Shown here piece by piece: positions 34,801 through 53,234 of a stretch of 64,000 nucleotides of DNA. The stretch is from Eimeria necatrix (Eukaryota; Apicomplexa; Conoidasida; Eucoccidiorida; Eimeriidae): the NCBI RefSeq assembly GCF_000499385.1, contig NW_013651828.1, forward strand, positions 1 through 64,000. Direction: 5' to 3'. The notes below the pieces were generated by a model. That model did no database searches. It was not told where the DNA came from and was given only the letters and a program-made list of their open reading frames with translations. The stretch's first letter is position 1, and each line of letters starts with the position of its first letter. A program made the position numbers and the translations under genes.

Positions 34801-37800
34801 GGAGTCCGCTGGACGTGCAACGGCGAATCGTGTGCCCGTTGGAGCTCCTGCAGCTTCAGCAATATCGTCAGCAGCCACAACAAGCAAGCCAGCAGCAGCA
34901 GCAGCAAGCAGGCTCCTGATACCTCCCGCATTCGGAGCAGCAGCTGGCCTTCAGGGGACGTTTAAAGTGGATCCTTTTCACTCAGGGCCTCCGCAACAAC
35001 CCTGTCGCCGGTTCAGCAGTTGGCAGCCGCTGTCTGCTGCTCCTGCTGCTGCTTCTTCACTTACCGGCCAAAGCAACACAGCTTTGCTCGGTAGCAACTG
35101 TACAACGCCTAGCCATGAAACTGTCTGTTTGCACCGTTTGCGTCGCCTCACAGCCGCAGCTTTGCATGCTCTTGAAGCCTCCGTCTCTGACATACTTGCT
35201 CGCTCCAAAGAGGGCCTTCATGGCTTTTTGCCTCCTCAGGAATCCAAAGATGTAGGGGCTCTCATAGCCTCAGCCATTCTTAGCCCCGCAGCAGCACAGC
35301 AACTGAAGCGTAGATGGACGACAGAATTCGTCAATACTCCGGGCGCTTGTTGTGGGGGCTTATGTGGAAAATGTATAAACCCCACAGGGGCCCCCGCAAA
35401 ATGCCCTCCAGAAGCACAAGTAAAAGCCTCCAAAGAGGACTATACGCATGCTTCTGCAGAAGCCTTTGCAGAAGCTGCGCCATTGGAACCATATGAGAGC
35501 AGCAAGCCGTGCCTGTGCTGCCTGGGCACTTGTGCTGTGGAGCTTTGCAGAGCACGGAGGCTAGCGAAAACAAGAAGCCCCAGCAGGGTTGTGAATGCAT
35601 CATCCTGTGGGGGGAAACAGACTCATTCGGAACCCAAGATCCCATGTAGTGATGAAGCATCCGCATCAAAAGAAAGATGGTCTGTGTGGGGTGGCTCTTG
35701 CAGCCGTGGGTGCCTTCTGCTGCCTTCAGCGCTGGCCGTGGTGTTGGCTGAACTCTCTGAGGGATTTCTCGAAGAGAGCAAAACTTCTTGGGGAGGCTTT
35801 TCACGCACAGACTTTAAAAGGCAGCCGCTAGTGTGTGAAGGGCCTCTAAAATCGAGAAGCCTTCAGGGACGGGGAGATGCCATGAATCCAGAGGAAACGA
35901 AAGGGAATGGGCAGGGCTCCTTGAGGAGGCATCCGGGCCAATCAGGTCCCCGCGGTCTTCTGGCTTGCGATTTGTTCAGCTGCTGTCTCTTTGTGCCTCC
36001 ATTTTGTTGCGCAGATTGGCCAGTGCCAGCTGAAGGTGTCTCGTTTGTTGGAAACTTTCAGAGATTCGTGGCGCTTTCGCCTGAAGAGGGCACTTTGGGA
36101 ATTCCGTGGTGGCTCAGGGAGGGACCTGGCCGTGAGTCTCCATGCAGTCCGGCTTTGCAGGATGAAGCGAATGAAACAGAGCTGAGACTACTACGTGGTG
36201 TGCTGGAGGCTCCCATAGACAGCGGCGAGCAGCATGTGCAGGTGCACCAGTTGGGGGATAATCGATCTCACAATGTGACTCTTTTCTTTGCCCCACAAGT
36301 ATGCATTCCCAGAACCCTCTCTGGAGGCCAGCTTACGGCTTGTTGATGGCTTGCAGAGTCCAGCTGGTGGCTAGGCAACTAGCTTTTGGGTGGCTAGCTG
36401 AACAGCAGCCCGCCTGTGTATGAAAGGGTACAGTCTGGAGCACGGTGGGAACTGGTACTGATACCAGCGACGAGATTGAAAGCAACTTGGGAAGCAATTT
36501 GTTTTTTTTTGTGTACTGCAGTTTCACATTTTGAGGCATTTGCTGTGCGGAGATGATCTCCAGTTTTGCTGCTCTATCAAAAGCGCAACGCCTGTCAAAC
36601 TGTTTGGAGGAAAAAGCGGGGCGTCCTTTACGCTATCATCGGATGGGTGAGCAAAACTCTGAAGGCCAGTTTAAAGCCTATGGCCTTTCTACAATGCATA
36701 TGTAAACATCTTATCAATCCTGAAGCCCAGTTCCCTTCACATATCCACTGGTAGACCCGGGATCATACCCCACACTATGAATGGTCACCGATGCATCTGA
36801 CTTTATGTGCGCATCCATTCCTCTTTCTCGGCATGATTTCCTCTTGTCTTATGCCTTTGTCTCCATACCTATCCCTGCACTTCTCTGCTTGTTTGTTTTC
36901 GTTTCGGTTGGCTGCTTGCACACGATGCTCAGCCTAGGGGGGTGGTGTCGTCGTGCATAATTTTTACATAAAGGTCGTGCTGTTGTTATCGACGTTCCGT
37001 TACATTTTTTTGCGTTTTAACTGCAATGTGAATCCTCGTTTTTGCCTTCTCCGTGCTCAGGGTTTATGTATTGAAGGAGTTAAACCGTCACGAGGTCAAG
37101 TTGCTGCTGTGTCAGAGTGACTCTTTCTTCCGCCATTTTTCCCGCGTGTTATTGGAAGGAAGGCCGTCTGCCCTAACCCCAATTTTGGGTCTATTTCAAG
37201 TAAAGAATACAATAAATGGAGACAAAAGGTATTACGTTGCCCTTAGTAACCTAAGGTACAGAGAAGGAGGGGCACCAAAGGGGCCCATCAGGGTCTTCGA
37301 CCTCAAAGGACTCGGCAGGCAAAGGTATATACCGGAAACGGATTCACACGCAGTTCACAGTGGCGCCAACAGCAGCAGCAATAGCTGCACGGGTGGTGGG
37401 GCTGCTGCAAGGACAGCGGGGAGACAGAATCGAACGACAGCTGCTGCAGTGCTGAACGAAGCAGCCGCATCTACAGCGACCCCAGCAGCAAACGATGCAG
37501 CAGCAGTAAGCTCGGACGAAAATTATTCTCCTAAGATCTTGGCAGCCACTGAAGAACCATTTTCTAGCAAAGACGCTGGCTTCCCAGCGGCAGGTGGGTT
37601 CATTGCACATTTTTCGCTCTCTTTACTTTTTTTCATATGCACCGGAGACTCATTCATATTCCTTTTCATTACCCTTCAGATTGGTTTGTCCCTTCTTTGT
37701 CTCTGGCTTGCCTGACACAAGCTGGCACTGTGCGACAGTTTCTGTGCAGGCGAAAGTCTCTTTCGCTTCTTTTCTACAGCAACGCCTCCAGCAACTCCAG

Positions 37801-38675
37801 CAGTCACAGCAGCTGAAGCAAGGGCAGCAATTGAAATATCAGCTGCAGCGGCAGCCGCTGGGGAGTTCGAATCCTTGGACGTGCATGCAGCGTTGGAGTG
37901 CGTGCCAGTGTTATGGGATCAAAATTTTCGCGAATACTCTCGGGGCTTTGCGTTGTGCATGCACTCCAGTGACGTCTGTGCCTTTAGGGAGGCGCTGCAG
38001 CAGGACCTTTCTTTGCTGCAGCGTCTTGAGGTGGTTGACTACTCGCTGTTGGTTGTGGTTTACGAGGAAACCGCAGAGATATGCTTCGGCCTCATTGATT
38101 TTTTCCGCAAGTATACGTGGGACAAACACGTAGAGAAACTGGGCAAAGCCCTCGCCTACATGACCAGTGGCCTCCAGCCCACTGTCCTATCCCCAGGCGA
38201 TTACAGGCAACGCTTCACAGAAACGCTGCGGGAGTTCTTTGCCCCTGCACTGCCCCCCCTTCTCCCCGTGTCCCTCCACACGCTGCGGGCACTCGCAGCC
38301 GCACTGACACCCGTAGACACTTATCCGCAAGGCACGCACCTCGCTGGTGCTGTTGCTGCGGCGTTAGAAAATTCGGAAACATCACAAAGAACAGCAGAGT
38401 TGGCAGTGGCGGAAGTGGGTAGAAGAGAGGAGAGTCGCCCAACGTGTACTGAGGAGCCAATAGGCAAAGTGCCGTTCGCACCAGACGCTGCTGTCCCCGC
38501 TAAAGGGGGGCTTTCTTCAGGTGTTCCTCCAAGATCCTCCACGGGGCCGCTGCCATCGTTTGCTGCTTGTCTTGCTGCTATTGTGAGGGACCAGCAGCAG
38601 CGGGACGCAGCAGGGACGTGGGGCTCTGGGGCTACGTGCGACAGCTGCGGGGAGACCCCAGCCAGCCTCAGGTAG
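28865..38675 (+). CDS. PIKfyve/Fab1-like 1-phosphatidylinositol-3-phosphate 5-kinase, multi-exon
   Basis: Fab1/PIKfyve converts PI3P to PI(3,5)P2 on endolysosomal membranes. All four family domains occur in order. (1) A FYVE finger starts right at the ATG: VECFGCGAPFSALRRRHHCR, then LCGAIYC and LCLFCV, with the PI3P-binding R(R/K)HHCR motif. (2) A TCP-1/Cpn60-like domain lies about 29,380-30,100 and beyond (VLLVHGDLQLGG; ALLQPNLLLLSGSLPLSLLL). (3) A Cys/His-rich CHK region lies about 31,890-32,220 (CRRCGG, DLPFIRFLELL, CPHSIFRDRTFYF). (4) The PIP-kinase domain lies about 37,060-38,220: VYVLKELNRHEVK, with the ATP-site lysine, then RVFDLKGLGRQRYI, VVDYSLLVV and GLIDFFRKYTWDKHVEKL. Between 3 and 4 is a very long Ala/Ser/Pro-rich linker (about 32,700-36,350) whose exon borders I cannot fix. 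The first exon shifts to another frame between about 31,400 and 31,700, implying an intron. A possible extra 3' exon is noted in the findings. Confidence 0.9.
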
Positions 38676-39256
38676 CGTGCTGTTTCCTGTGGCGGCTTCG
38701 CGGCTGCATGCACTGCGTGTCAGGGCTACGGGGTGCCATGATGTACAGCACTTGGAAGAGCCTCACAAAAGACGACTTTGAAAAGCCCTCTGCACGCCTC
38801 AGGCCCCGCGTACTAAACGCTGCGCCCTAACTCTGAACTTTGTGCAAAGCGTTCACTATGAGACTAACGGGAGTCCTGGAGGCACTCTGTTTAACGCCCA
38901 CTTTACTTAGGGGGAGCCCAAGCAGTCAGTTGGGGCCTCTTATTGCTGGGCAGTTTGCTTCATATATAGGGGGGCTATCAATTGCGGAGGTTGCGCTAGT
39001 AGGCGAGACATATTTTGCTACTTACACAGATAGGATGACAGAAACAGACACTACAATTGTTGTCCATTCGCCTCTTGCAAGGTTTTCTGGGCAGTGTCAT
39101 TTACGCAAACCTGGATAGAGAAATTACGAAAGCGCAATCAAAAAAGTAAGGGGAAAAACAGGATCTTTACTTTCCAAATATCAAGAGGAGGGGCACAGAG
39201 GACGCCACACCCTGGGTCTCTCTGAGACGCACTCCAAGTTGCTTCAGTCGCTGTTG
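38676..39256. other. convergent 3' spacer
   Basis: About 580 bp between the likely PIKfyve stop and the NFACT-R protein stop. A frame continuing to 38,830 (MYSTWKSLTKDDFEKPSARL) may belong to an alternative PIKfyve end. A further plus frame (38840-39118) has no recognisable domain. Confidence 0.4.
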
Positions 39257-41182
39257 TTACTTCTGCGGCTGCTGTTCCTGCTGCATATCTGAAGCGTGTT
39301 GCTGTTTTTGCTGCTTCATATGTGTCTTTAAATGCTGTTGTCGTTGCTGCAGCTTTGCGGTTCCGTTTGCTCCTGCTGATGGCTCTGCTGCGACGGCCGT
39401 TGCGCCTCCAACAAGGCATGCTCCTGTCGCATTTGGTGTTGCTGGTGCTGCAACATCTCTTGCTGCCGCTACGTTTGATGCTGCTGCTGCTACAGTGGGT
39501 GCTGCAGTTGCTGCTGCAGCATTTGTTGCCTCTGGCGCTGCAGTTGCAGCATCTGCCGCCGGCGCTTCTGCTGCAGCTGCTGCATGATTTTGGCCAGTTG
39601 AGCCTTTGGCATTTCTTGTCTTTTTCTTTTCATTTTGTTCGCGTCTTTTTAGTATAGCCTCGGATATACGAGGGGCCGCGCGGCTTGGCCTGTGGGGAAA
39701 GCACGAGCCTCAATACGCAAGCACTGGACCACAAACCCTAGACCCGAAACCCTAGCCCAAAAACCCTTAAATTCAAAACTTGTGCCTTCATAAGTGCCCA
39801 TAATCCCGGGGAAAAAACAATTTTTGGTTGATGCTGGTGAGTAGACTTGAGGCTGCATGCATGCACTCAGTTGCACCTCACCGGCCCGTCAGTCTGTGAG
39901 TCTTTCCCCGAATCGCCACTGTCCCCAGCGGGGATCCCAAGGGTTTAGTGAGCTGGCCTGCAGTTGTGCAGACAACAGGCACCTGCCGCTGCGTCTTGCC
40001 TTTGGAAAAGTAAGCTGCACAATCTGCTGCGAACGCCAAGGCTGCCCTTGGAGGGCCTCCAGCGGGGCTTTCCTTCAGGGGTAACTCCACTCGAGTTTTC
40101 CCTTGAGAAGAATCTTCTTGAAAAGAACTTTCGTCCATAGATGAGGCCTTCTTTGGAAGCCGCAGCAGCACGTGGGCCCCAGGCACCCCTTCTGCATGCA
40201 TCCAAATGTCTGACGGCTTCGAAAAAGAAAAAGAAAGGCGCTCATTCTGCATTGAAAAAAACCGCAAAGACCACACAAGAAAGAAAATAGGTCGCAAATA
40301 AAATATCAGAAAAGGAAAACGGTACTAAGGATTCTTCGTAGCCACGCATACGGGGGTATAAGGAGAAAAGAATCACTGTACATTTGAGGTGTATGATCAC
40401 CTCACCTGTTCCGCACTTCGGCCGATATAAACCATACCCAGATCTGGGGAATCGGGAATTGCCTCCAACAACAGTAGGCCCTTCATCTGGGGGTCGTGTC
40501 CTTTGTTGGTCACTTTTGTTGGCTTCTTTTGATCTCCTGCGGGTGCCCTTGTTGCCGCACCAGCTGCCCCAGCAGCAGCCGCAGCAGCTGCTGCAGCTGC
40601 AGCTGGAGCTGGGGCAGCTACCATCCTCTCTTCAGCAGTTTCCTGCATGCAGCAGAAGCGCCTTTACATCGCAACGGCGTTTTGGTGTCTGGAAGCCCGT
40701 GACGGGATTGAACTTCACTGAAAAAGACAGACACAGGTCCTGCCACTAGCATAGACCAACGGAACATATGAACAAGCCCCTCACAGACACAACTTCATCT
40801 GCTTCATGCTTGTAGCTTGTGTGATCCCGCGAAAATCCCGAGAAAAGTCCCCAAGGCGATTCACCTGTGCGCCATTAGCAGCTGGGGGGGAGACCCCTGA
40901 TGCACATCTTTGTGAAACTCTCATCCCCCTCTGGATGACTCTCCCAAGAACTCCACAACTGGAAAGCCACAAAGGCCCAGAAACCATGTATTGCTTGGGC
41001 CTTGCGTCCCTCAAGCGAGGAGCTGCTGTGGGACAGCACAGGGGACGCAGCTGCCCGGTGAACCCTGGGGCGGTCCGGGGTTTGAGCCCTCCGCGTAGCC
41101 CCTTAAGACCCCTGATCATTGTAGTTGACTCATTTATAGGCGCTACGAAAAACACTAGTTTGATAAAATGTAGTAGACGCAT
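39257..41182 (-). CDS. NFACT-R (DUF814) domain protein with hydrophobic/basic N-terminal leader
   Basis: The NFACT-R domain is the RNA-binding module of RqcH/NEMF ribosome-rescue proteins and also exists alone. Four exons join in frame: 41182-40865, 40642-40406, 40246-39882 and 39689-39257 (1353 nt, 450 aa). The domain spans the junction of exons 2 and 3. It reads GMVYIGRSAEQ, then NERLSFSFSKPSDIWMHAEG, VPGAHVLLRLP, AALAFAADCAAYFSKGK, VPVVCTTAGQL and PLGSPLGTVAIRGKT. This is the bacterial/plastid-like version, not the CCDC25 type. The N-terminal NFACT and coiled-coil parts of RqcH/NEMF are absent. Exon 1 starts MRLLHFIKLVFFVAP, which may be a signal peptide, followed by a long Arg/Lys-rich, acid-poor stretch resembling an apicoplast transit peptide (inference). 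After the domain comes SEAILKRREQNEKKK and an Ala-, then Gln-rich tail. It is divergent from gyrA. Confidence 0.85.
39733..39768. repeat. degenerate telomere-type (CCCTAAA-like) repeats in an intron
   Basis: Three or four imperfect CCCTA-type units (AAACCCTA, AAACCCTA, AAACCCTT) lie in the intron between exons 3 and 4 of the NFACT-R gene. They resemble the TTTAGGG repeat on the opposite strand. Confidence 0.55.
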
Positions 41183-41944
41183 GGTGGCATCCTTGCCTGC
41201 GAAGAGGCGCTCGCGAGCTCGGATCTGCGGTGTACAGACATCCCACGCTTGAGAAGTGGCTTCTCTGTCTCAAGAATTGCCTCTCAGAAAAAAATTATGT
41301 TGTTTATGGATTGTGCTTTTCGAATAAAGTAATTTGCGGGGAACCTGCCGGCTAGAACGCAAACTCGTGTCATTGCGAGCACCCGCCGATGCTCTCCAGC
41401 GAGAGGCATCGATTGGAAAGTGAGGTGAAAGTTAGGTGATTCCTGTAAATTTTTTGACGCAGAAATGAAAATTGAGAGCCCCACCTAAAATATAGTTAAG
41501 GCAAGAGCTCCTGTTGACCAGTGGGGGCCCAGTGAGGGGCCCCAACCCCCCGAGTCGGCGCAAGGGCCCCCCACCTTCGAGAGTCGCTGTAGGCCGTAAA
41601 ACCTCAGCCTTCAGCTGCAAGCCTACAGAAGAGCTTGGCCTGCTGTTAAGAGGAAGAGATGAAGCAGGAGTGGCTCGGCTCCGGCAGTTTCATGGGAGTT
41701 GAAAGTCCCACCACCCCCCCCATACAGTCATAAGATCTCAGCGCTAAGCGGCAAAACTGGCTTCCATTTCTGCGTCGCAGAGTCTGTGGGTCTCAATGAG
41801 AGTCCCTGGCTCATAGGCCGATGGGGATCGACGATCCCCGTCGTTGGGGGGGGGCTTTGTGGCCACGCGGCTTGTGAACCCCCGCCAATCTTAACTATTG
41901 AATGCTGAGCCATTAGGCCCAGAGCCACAGCAGTCGAAGCCACG
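41183..41944. promoter_or_regulatory. shared divergent promoter region, NFACT-R gene / gyrA
   Basis: A 762-bp region between two divergent start codons. GGGGCCC-type motifs cluster at about 41,524-41,575. No coding frame is supported. If both products go to the apicoplast, this could be a bidirectional control region (inference). Confidence 0.4.
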
Positions 41945-49295
<7,351 letters not shown>

Positions 49296-49997
49296 CAGTT
49301 CGTGGAACTATCACGTAATTGCTGCATGCGCCCACCTAAGCGTTTTCTGCCGAGGCTTTTCTATGGCAGAGGCGGCGAGTACAAATAGTCTGCAGGGCCT
49401 TCTGAGACCCCAAATACGGGCTTAACAGGCCCCAGCAAAACACAGTGCACTAGATACTACGTGGGGCCCCTGCACCTCGTCTAGGTCTCCACAAACGTAC
49501 CCTCCTCGCAAAATCGCAACAAAGAAACACCACGCATTTTTCCCAAGTGCCGCCAGGTGCACGTTGCGGCCTTCTGCTATATCCGAGCTGCCCGCACAGT
49601 CCCAACAGAGCCACTGCGAAGCTCAATTGTCCATTTGAGCTCTCCTGTGGCCTCTTTTTGGCCCCCTAAGGATGCCTATCTATCAGTCCCTGGTGGGGTC
49701 TCTGTAAAGTCTCTCAGGGCCAGGGCCGTTGCTGAGCCCTTGTAGAGCACTCTGCAGCATCTGTGCAGCTGCTGCTAAAGCCCACGATGACCCCAGCAAG
49801 TTTCCTTCCGGGGTGATTTTAAGGCTTTTGACGCGCCTTTGTGAGCTCCCTCTTGGGTCCCTGTAAGACCCCAATGAAGAGACAAATGGAGCTGCTTCTG
49901 GACAACTTCCATGTTTCTCCCTGTGCGCCCGAAAGCGCCCAGCAAGCCTCCCAGGCCACTCCTGGGAAAGACCTGCTGGCTGCGGGGGCCCTGCCTT
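49296..49997. other. convergent 3' spacer
   Basis: About 700 bp between the gyrA stop and the transhydrogenase-like stop, probably two 3' UTRs. No coding frame is supported. Confidence 0.45.
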
Positions 49998-52262
49998 CTA
50001 CGACTTTTGGAAGAAGGCACTGGCTGCATCTGAGGAGACAGAGCTCTGCCGCGAGTGCCCTGAAATGCTGCTGCCCAGTTTGAGCTGCGACAGAGTGCGG
50101 CGGCCCCTGAAAATGCTGTGGGCTTTGGGGGGGAGGGGGTCACCCCGGTCAAGTAGCAGCAGGCTGTGCAGCACAGGGTCGGTCTCATCTGGCAGAGACA
50201 AAGACAATGCTTCGGGACTTTTCAGTTGCTGCAGCAGGTTGCAGACACTTTCAGAGAGAATCCGCGACGTCTCCTTCGGCATCAGCTGCTGCAGGCTGCT
50301 GCCATCCAGCACAGTGACCCCCACAGGGGGCCCCTGCATGATCCCTGGGGAGAGGGGCCCCGTCTCCAAGGGCTCTCCTTGGGGGCTCCTTTGCACACAG
50401 CCAAACCAACCTGGAGCAGCATCTGGGTGCCCCCCCAGCATGTCGATGACCACAGCGCCGGCCTTCATGCCCTCCATCCACTCTTCGGGTACCAGCTGAG
50501 GGGGGCCCCCCTCGAACTCGCCTGGGGGGCCCCCGTCCAGCCCGCGAGGGGCGCAAACAACTATGTCGCTCTTCTGAACCAGAGCACGGAGGGTTCCAAC
50601 CACCTGGGGAAATCTGCTGAGGGCCTCCCAAGAAGAGACACGGAGAAGGACAGAAAGAAAAACCGCACCAATGGACTCCACTGCTGCCTTTGCGGAAATT
50701 CGGGGGTCAGCCACATACACCTTAGCGCCAGACTTGTAGGCTGCTGCTGCTGCATGCAGCCCCTCAACGCCCGCGCCCAGGACCAGCACCATGGCGGGGT
50801 CGATGCGCCCTGCAGCAGTTGTGAGGCCCTTCACCAGCCGCGGCAGCGCGTAGAGGCACTGCAGCAGCGCCTTGCTGCCTCGCAAGGCTTCGAGAGAAGC
50901 AGCAGCAGCAACCCCGCGGGCCTGGAGAGACGGCGAGGAGACACTAAGGGAAAGCACAGACCAGCGCGCCGCACTCAAGGCCGGCAGCAGCGGACAAGGG
51001 CGCCCCGGAGGAATGCTGCATATCAGCACGCTGCCTTTGCCCCCGCCTGCTGCTGCTGCTGCAGCATTTGCTGCTCTTCCGTTTGCGGGGCCGCCTGCCT
51101 TCATAAAGTAGTCCAGGGGGGGTATAGTTGGGTGCACGAGGACTTCAGCCCGAAGCACCTCTTCCAAATCGCAAACATCGGCGCCCGCCATTGTGTACTC
51201 TAGAGAAGAGTAAGTGCAGGGGCCCCCGGGGCCCCCGGGGCCCCCGCTGGCCGTGAGAGCTCCCGAGGTCGCCTCAGCCGTGGGGACCGTGGCGGCCTCT
51301 TCCCCTAAGTCCCTTTCTACCAAAACCCTAAACCCCATGGCCCGCAGCCGCTGGACCCCCCTGGGATCGAGGGGGACGATCCCGCCTCCCACCTGGTCCC
51401 GCAGGGCCCCCACAGTCAGCACGGGCGGGGGCCAGTGGGAGACAGGCTGGGCTGTGGGGTCTTCGTCTAAGTCCCCGTAGACTCTAATGGGCGGCCAGCC
51501 CCTGCCCTCCCCCACGCCCCTGCCCAGATGCCTCAAGGCCTCGTTGATTGCCGCGAGGGACTTTTTCGCGTCTCCAGGCAAGACGCAGACGTTGGGCCGC
51601 AAAAAGGTGGGGTTGTTGTTCTTGCCGCCAAGGGGCCCCCGGGGCCCCTGCGAGCGGCGCAGGGCCACAACCCTGGGCACTCTCCAGGCCTCAATTATGG
51701 CCCCCTTCAGAGACTTTCCGTCTTGAGTGAGAGTGGGATTAACCACGTCGTTGGCGCCGACAATGAGGCACGCGTCGTACTTGAACAGCATCTCCACGAC
51801 CTCTCCGCCTGTCTTTATTAGGCGCTCCGGCACGCCCTGCAGAAACAAAGAAATGTGGCCCGGAAACAATCCCGCTATGGGACTCACGCCTATCTCCACG
51901 CAGGACCCCAGCAGCAGCAGCTTCACTGTCTCCGCGAACTCCGCCCCACACCGACTTTGCGCAAGGCCCCAGCCAGGCACCACCAGCACGCAGCGCGCAT
52001 TCAGCAAGGTGGCCGCTGCAGCGCTGGCGTCCGTCAAGTTCCAAGAAGTCGCGGGGGCAGCATTTTCCTGCTCCTGCTGCTCTTGCTGCTGCTCTCGCTG
52101 CTGCTGCTGTTCGCCCTGCTGCTTCTTGTGCTGCTGCTGCAGCTCCGGCGCGTTTCGGCCTTGCTGCTGCTGCTTTTGCTGCTTCAGCTCCTGTACATGA
52201 AGGGAAAGGCGACGCGAGGGGGGGCGGTTGCTTAAAGAGGAAGAGGCAGAGGAAACCGACAT
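49998..52262 (-). CDS. transhydrogenase-like protein with domains III and I, no membrane domain
   Basis: One exon of 754 aa from the first ATG, with an in-frame stop 24 codons upstream. After a Gln-rich leader, residues about 75-250 match domain III of PntB, the NADP(H) site: VVPGWGLAQ (GYGMA-like), SPIAGLFPGHISLFLQGV, CLIVGANDVVNP, VVALRRSQ and VLPGDAKKSL. Then comes domain I of PntA, the NAD(H) site: PPPVLTVGALRDQVGGGIVP, VLVERDLGEEA, VLVHPTIPPLDYFMKAG, LVLGAGVEGLHAAAAAYKSG (Rossmann GxGxxG) and GMKAGAVVIDMLGG. The order III then I fits the inverted beta-alpha fusion known for apicomplexan and Entamoeba NNT. The hydrophobic domain II, before III and after I, is missing at both ends. Without it, proton-coupled transhydrogenation is not expected. 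The dI end is divergent. It could be a soluble paralogue, or part of a gene whose membrane exons I fail to see. It contains (GGP)3 from three 9-bp repeats. Confidence 0.88.
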   Translation of the reverse strand: MSVSSASSSLSNRPPSRRLSLHVQELKQQKQQQQGRNAPELQQQHKKQQGEQQQQREQQQEQQEQENAAPATSWNLTDASAAAATLLNARCVLVVPGWGLAQSRCGAEFAETVKLLLLGSCVEIGVSPIAGLFPGHISLFLQGVPERLIKTGGEVVEMLFKYDACLIVGANDVVNPTLTQDGKSLKGAIIEAWRVPRVVALRRSQGPRGPLGGKNNNPTFLRPNVCVLPGDAKKSLAAINEALRHLGRGVGEGRGWPPIRVYGDLDEDPTAQPVSHWPPPVLTVGALRDQVGGGIVPLDPRGVQRLRAMGFRVLVERDLGEEAATVPTAEATSGALTASGGPGGPGGPCTYSSLEYTMAGADVCDLEEVLRAEVLVHPTIPPLDYFMKAGGPANGRAANAAAAAAGGGKGSVLICSIPPGRPCPLLPALSAARWSVLSLSVSSPSLQARGVAAAASLEALRGSKALLQCLYALPRLVKGLTTAAGRIDPAMVLVLGAGVEGLHAAAAAYKSGAKVYVADPRISAKAAVESIGAVFLSVLLRVSSWEALSRFPQVVGTLRALVQKSDIVVCAPRGLDGGPPGEFEGGPPQLVPEEWMEGMKAGAVVIDMLGGHPDAAPGWFGCVQRSPQGEPLETGPLSPGIMQGPPVGVTVLDGSSLQQLMPKETSRILSESVCNLLQQLKSPEALSLSLPDETDPVLHSLLLLDRGDPLPPKAHSIFRGRRTLSQLKLGSSISGHSRQSSVSSDAASAFFQKS
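51219..51245. repeat. three perfect 9-bp repeats GGGGCCCCC
   Basis: Three head-to-tail copies of GGGGCCCCC lie inside the transhydrogenase-like gene, where they code for the GGPGGPGGP loop on the minus strand. This is the densest example of the palindrome GGGGCCCC that recurs from 28 to 55 kb. Confidence 0.9.
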
Positions 52263-53234
52263 GTTGTCAAGTCGGCATTTATGGGGCCTCTTGCTGCTGC
52301 TCCTGCCACTACTGTGCTGGCCCTGCGCCTAAATGTGCTGCTGTAGCTGCTGCTGCATCTATTTGAGCTGTTGAGGCGAAGTCGGTGCTGCTGCGGCTGA
52401 GGCTGCCCGCGTGTTTCTTGCCGCGCGAATAGGAGGACCCTTGCTGCTGTTGCCGCTGCTGCTGCTTCATTTGTTTTGGCAGCCCGAGCTGCTGCTGAAG
52501 CCTCTGCAACCTTGTCTTCGGAGCGCCTGTGTAGTCCGTGTGCGCTGGCAGCCGTGCTTTAGGCCGCCTAGCGCTCGGTGACTACCTTAGCTCTGTTTGG
52601 CAGACACCGCAAAAAAAACCAATTATTAAAACGCAAAAGCAAAATATATTGAAAGCCAAGAAAACAAGACTCAAGAATGGCGGCGAAGGCGCTAGCTGCC
52701 AAGGTCACACGAGAAGATCTTCCAGGAAAACGTGAAAAAGAGAACAAGCACAGAGGCCTAGCCCGGCCGATTTCCTTGAAGAATTGAATTATTCATTTCC
52801 TTGTTTCAGTGTTTGCTTCAATGCGCTTTTAACGGGCGCAGGGAAAAAGCGAAAAACTGGATACAGAGGCCCCTGATGCGATAGCGGACAGAGGCCCCCC
52901 AAGGCAAATACTTAGGGGGCCCCTACGACGGGATGAAGCCGAACGGCTGGGGCCCAGTGTGTCCAGCCAATTGGTCCAGTAAATGCTAATATCTGCGGTA
53001 TCTTCAAGCGCGTTTATTTTAATTAACTCGTTGCATTTTTAGTGCTTTTTACTGCACCGTTCTGAAGTTGAAGACCAGATGGACGCAAATGGAGGCCTTA
53101 GCACATTCGTCAATTTAAGGTGTATGAACACCGGAATTCGGGTCGTCTTTTTCGATTTTCCTAGCTCTCAAGGGAGCGAACTATAGAGGACTTCCTTTAA
53201 TTCTGTTTTCGCCAGCTTCCTGGCATTTGCGAAT
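52263..53234. promoter_or_regulatory. divergent spacer transhydrogenase-like gene / CASP
   Basis: About 970 bp. Near 52,309-52,509 a minus frame rich in Gln/Ser/Ala with CTG runs on the plus strand lies just upstream of the transhydrogenase ATG and may be its 5' UTR or an extra exon. The rest is AT-richer and has no supported frame. Confidence 0.4.
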
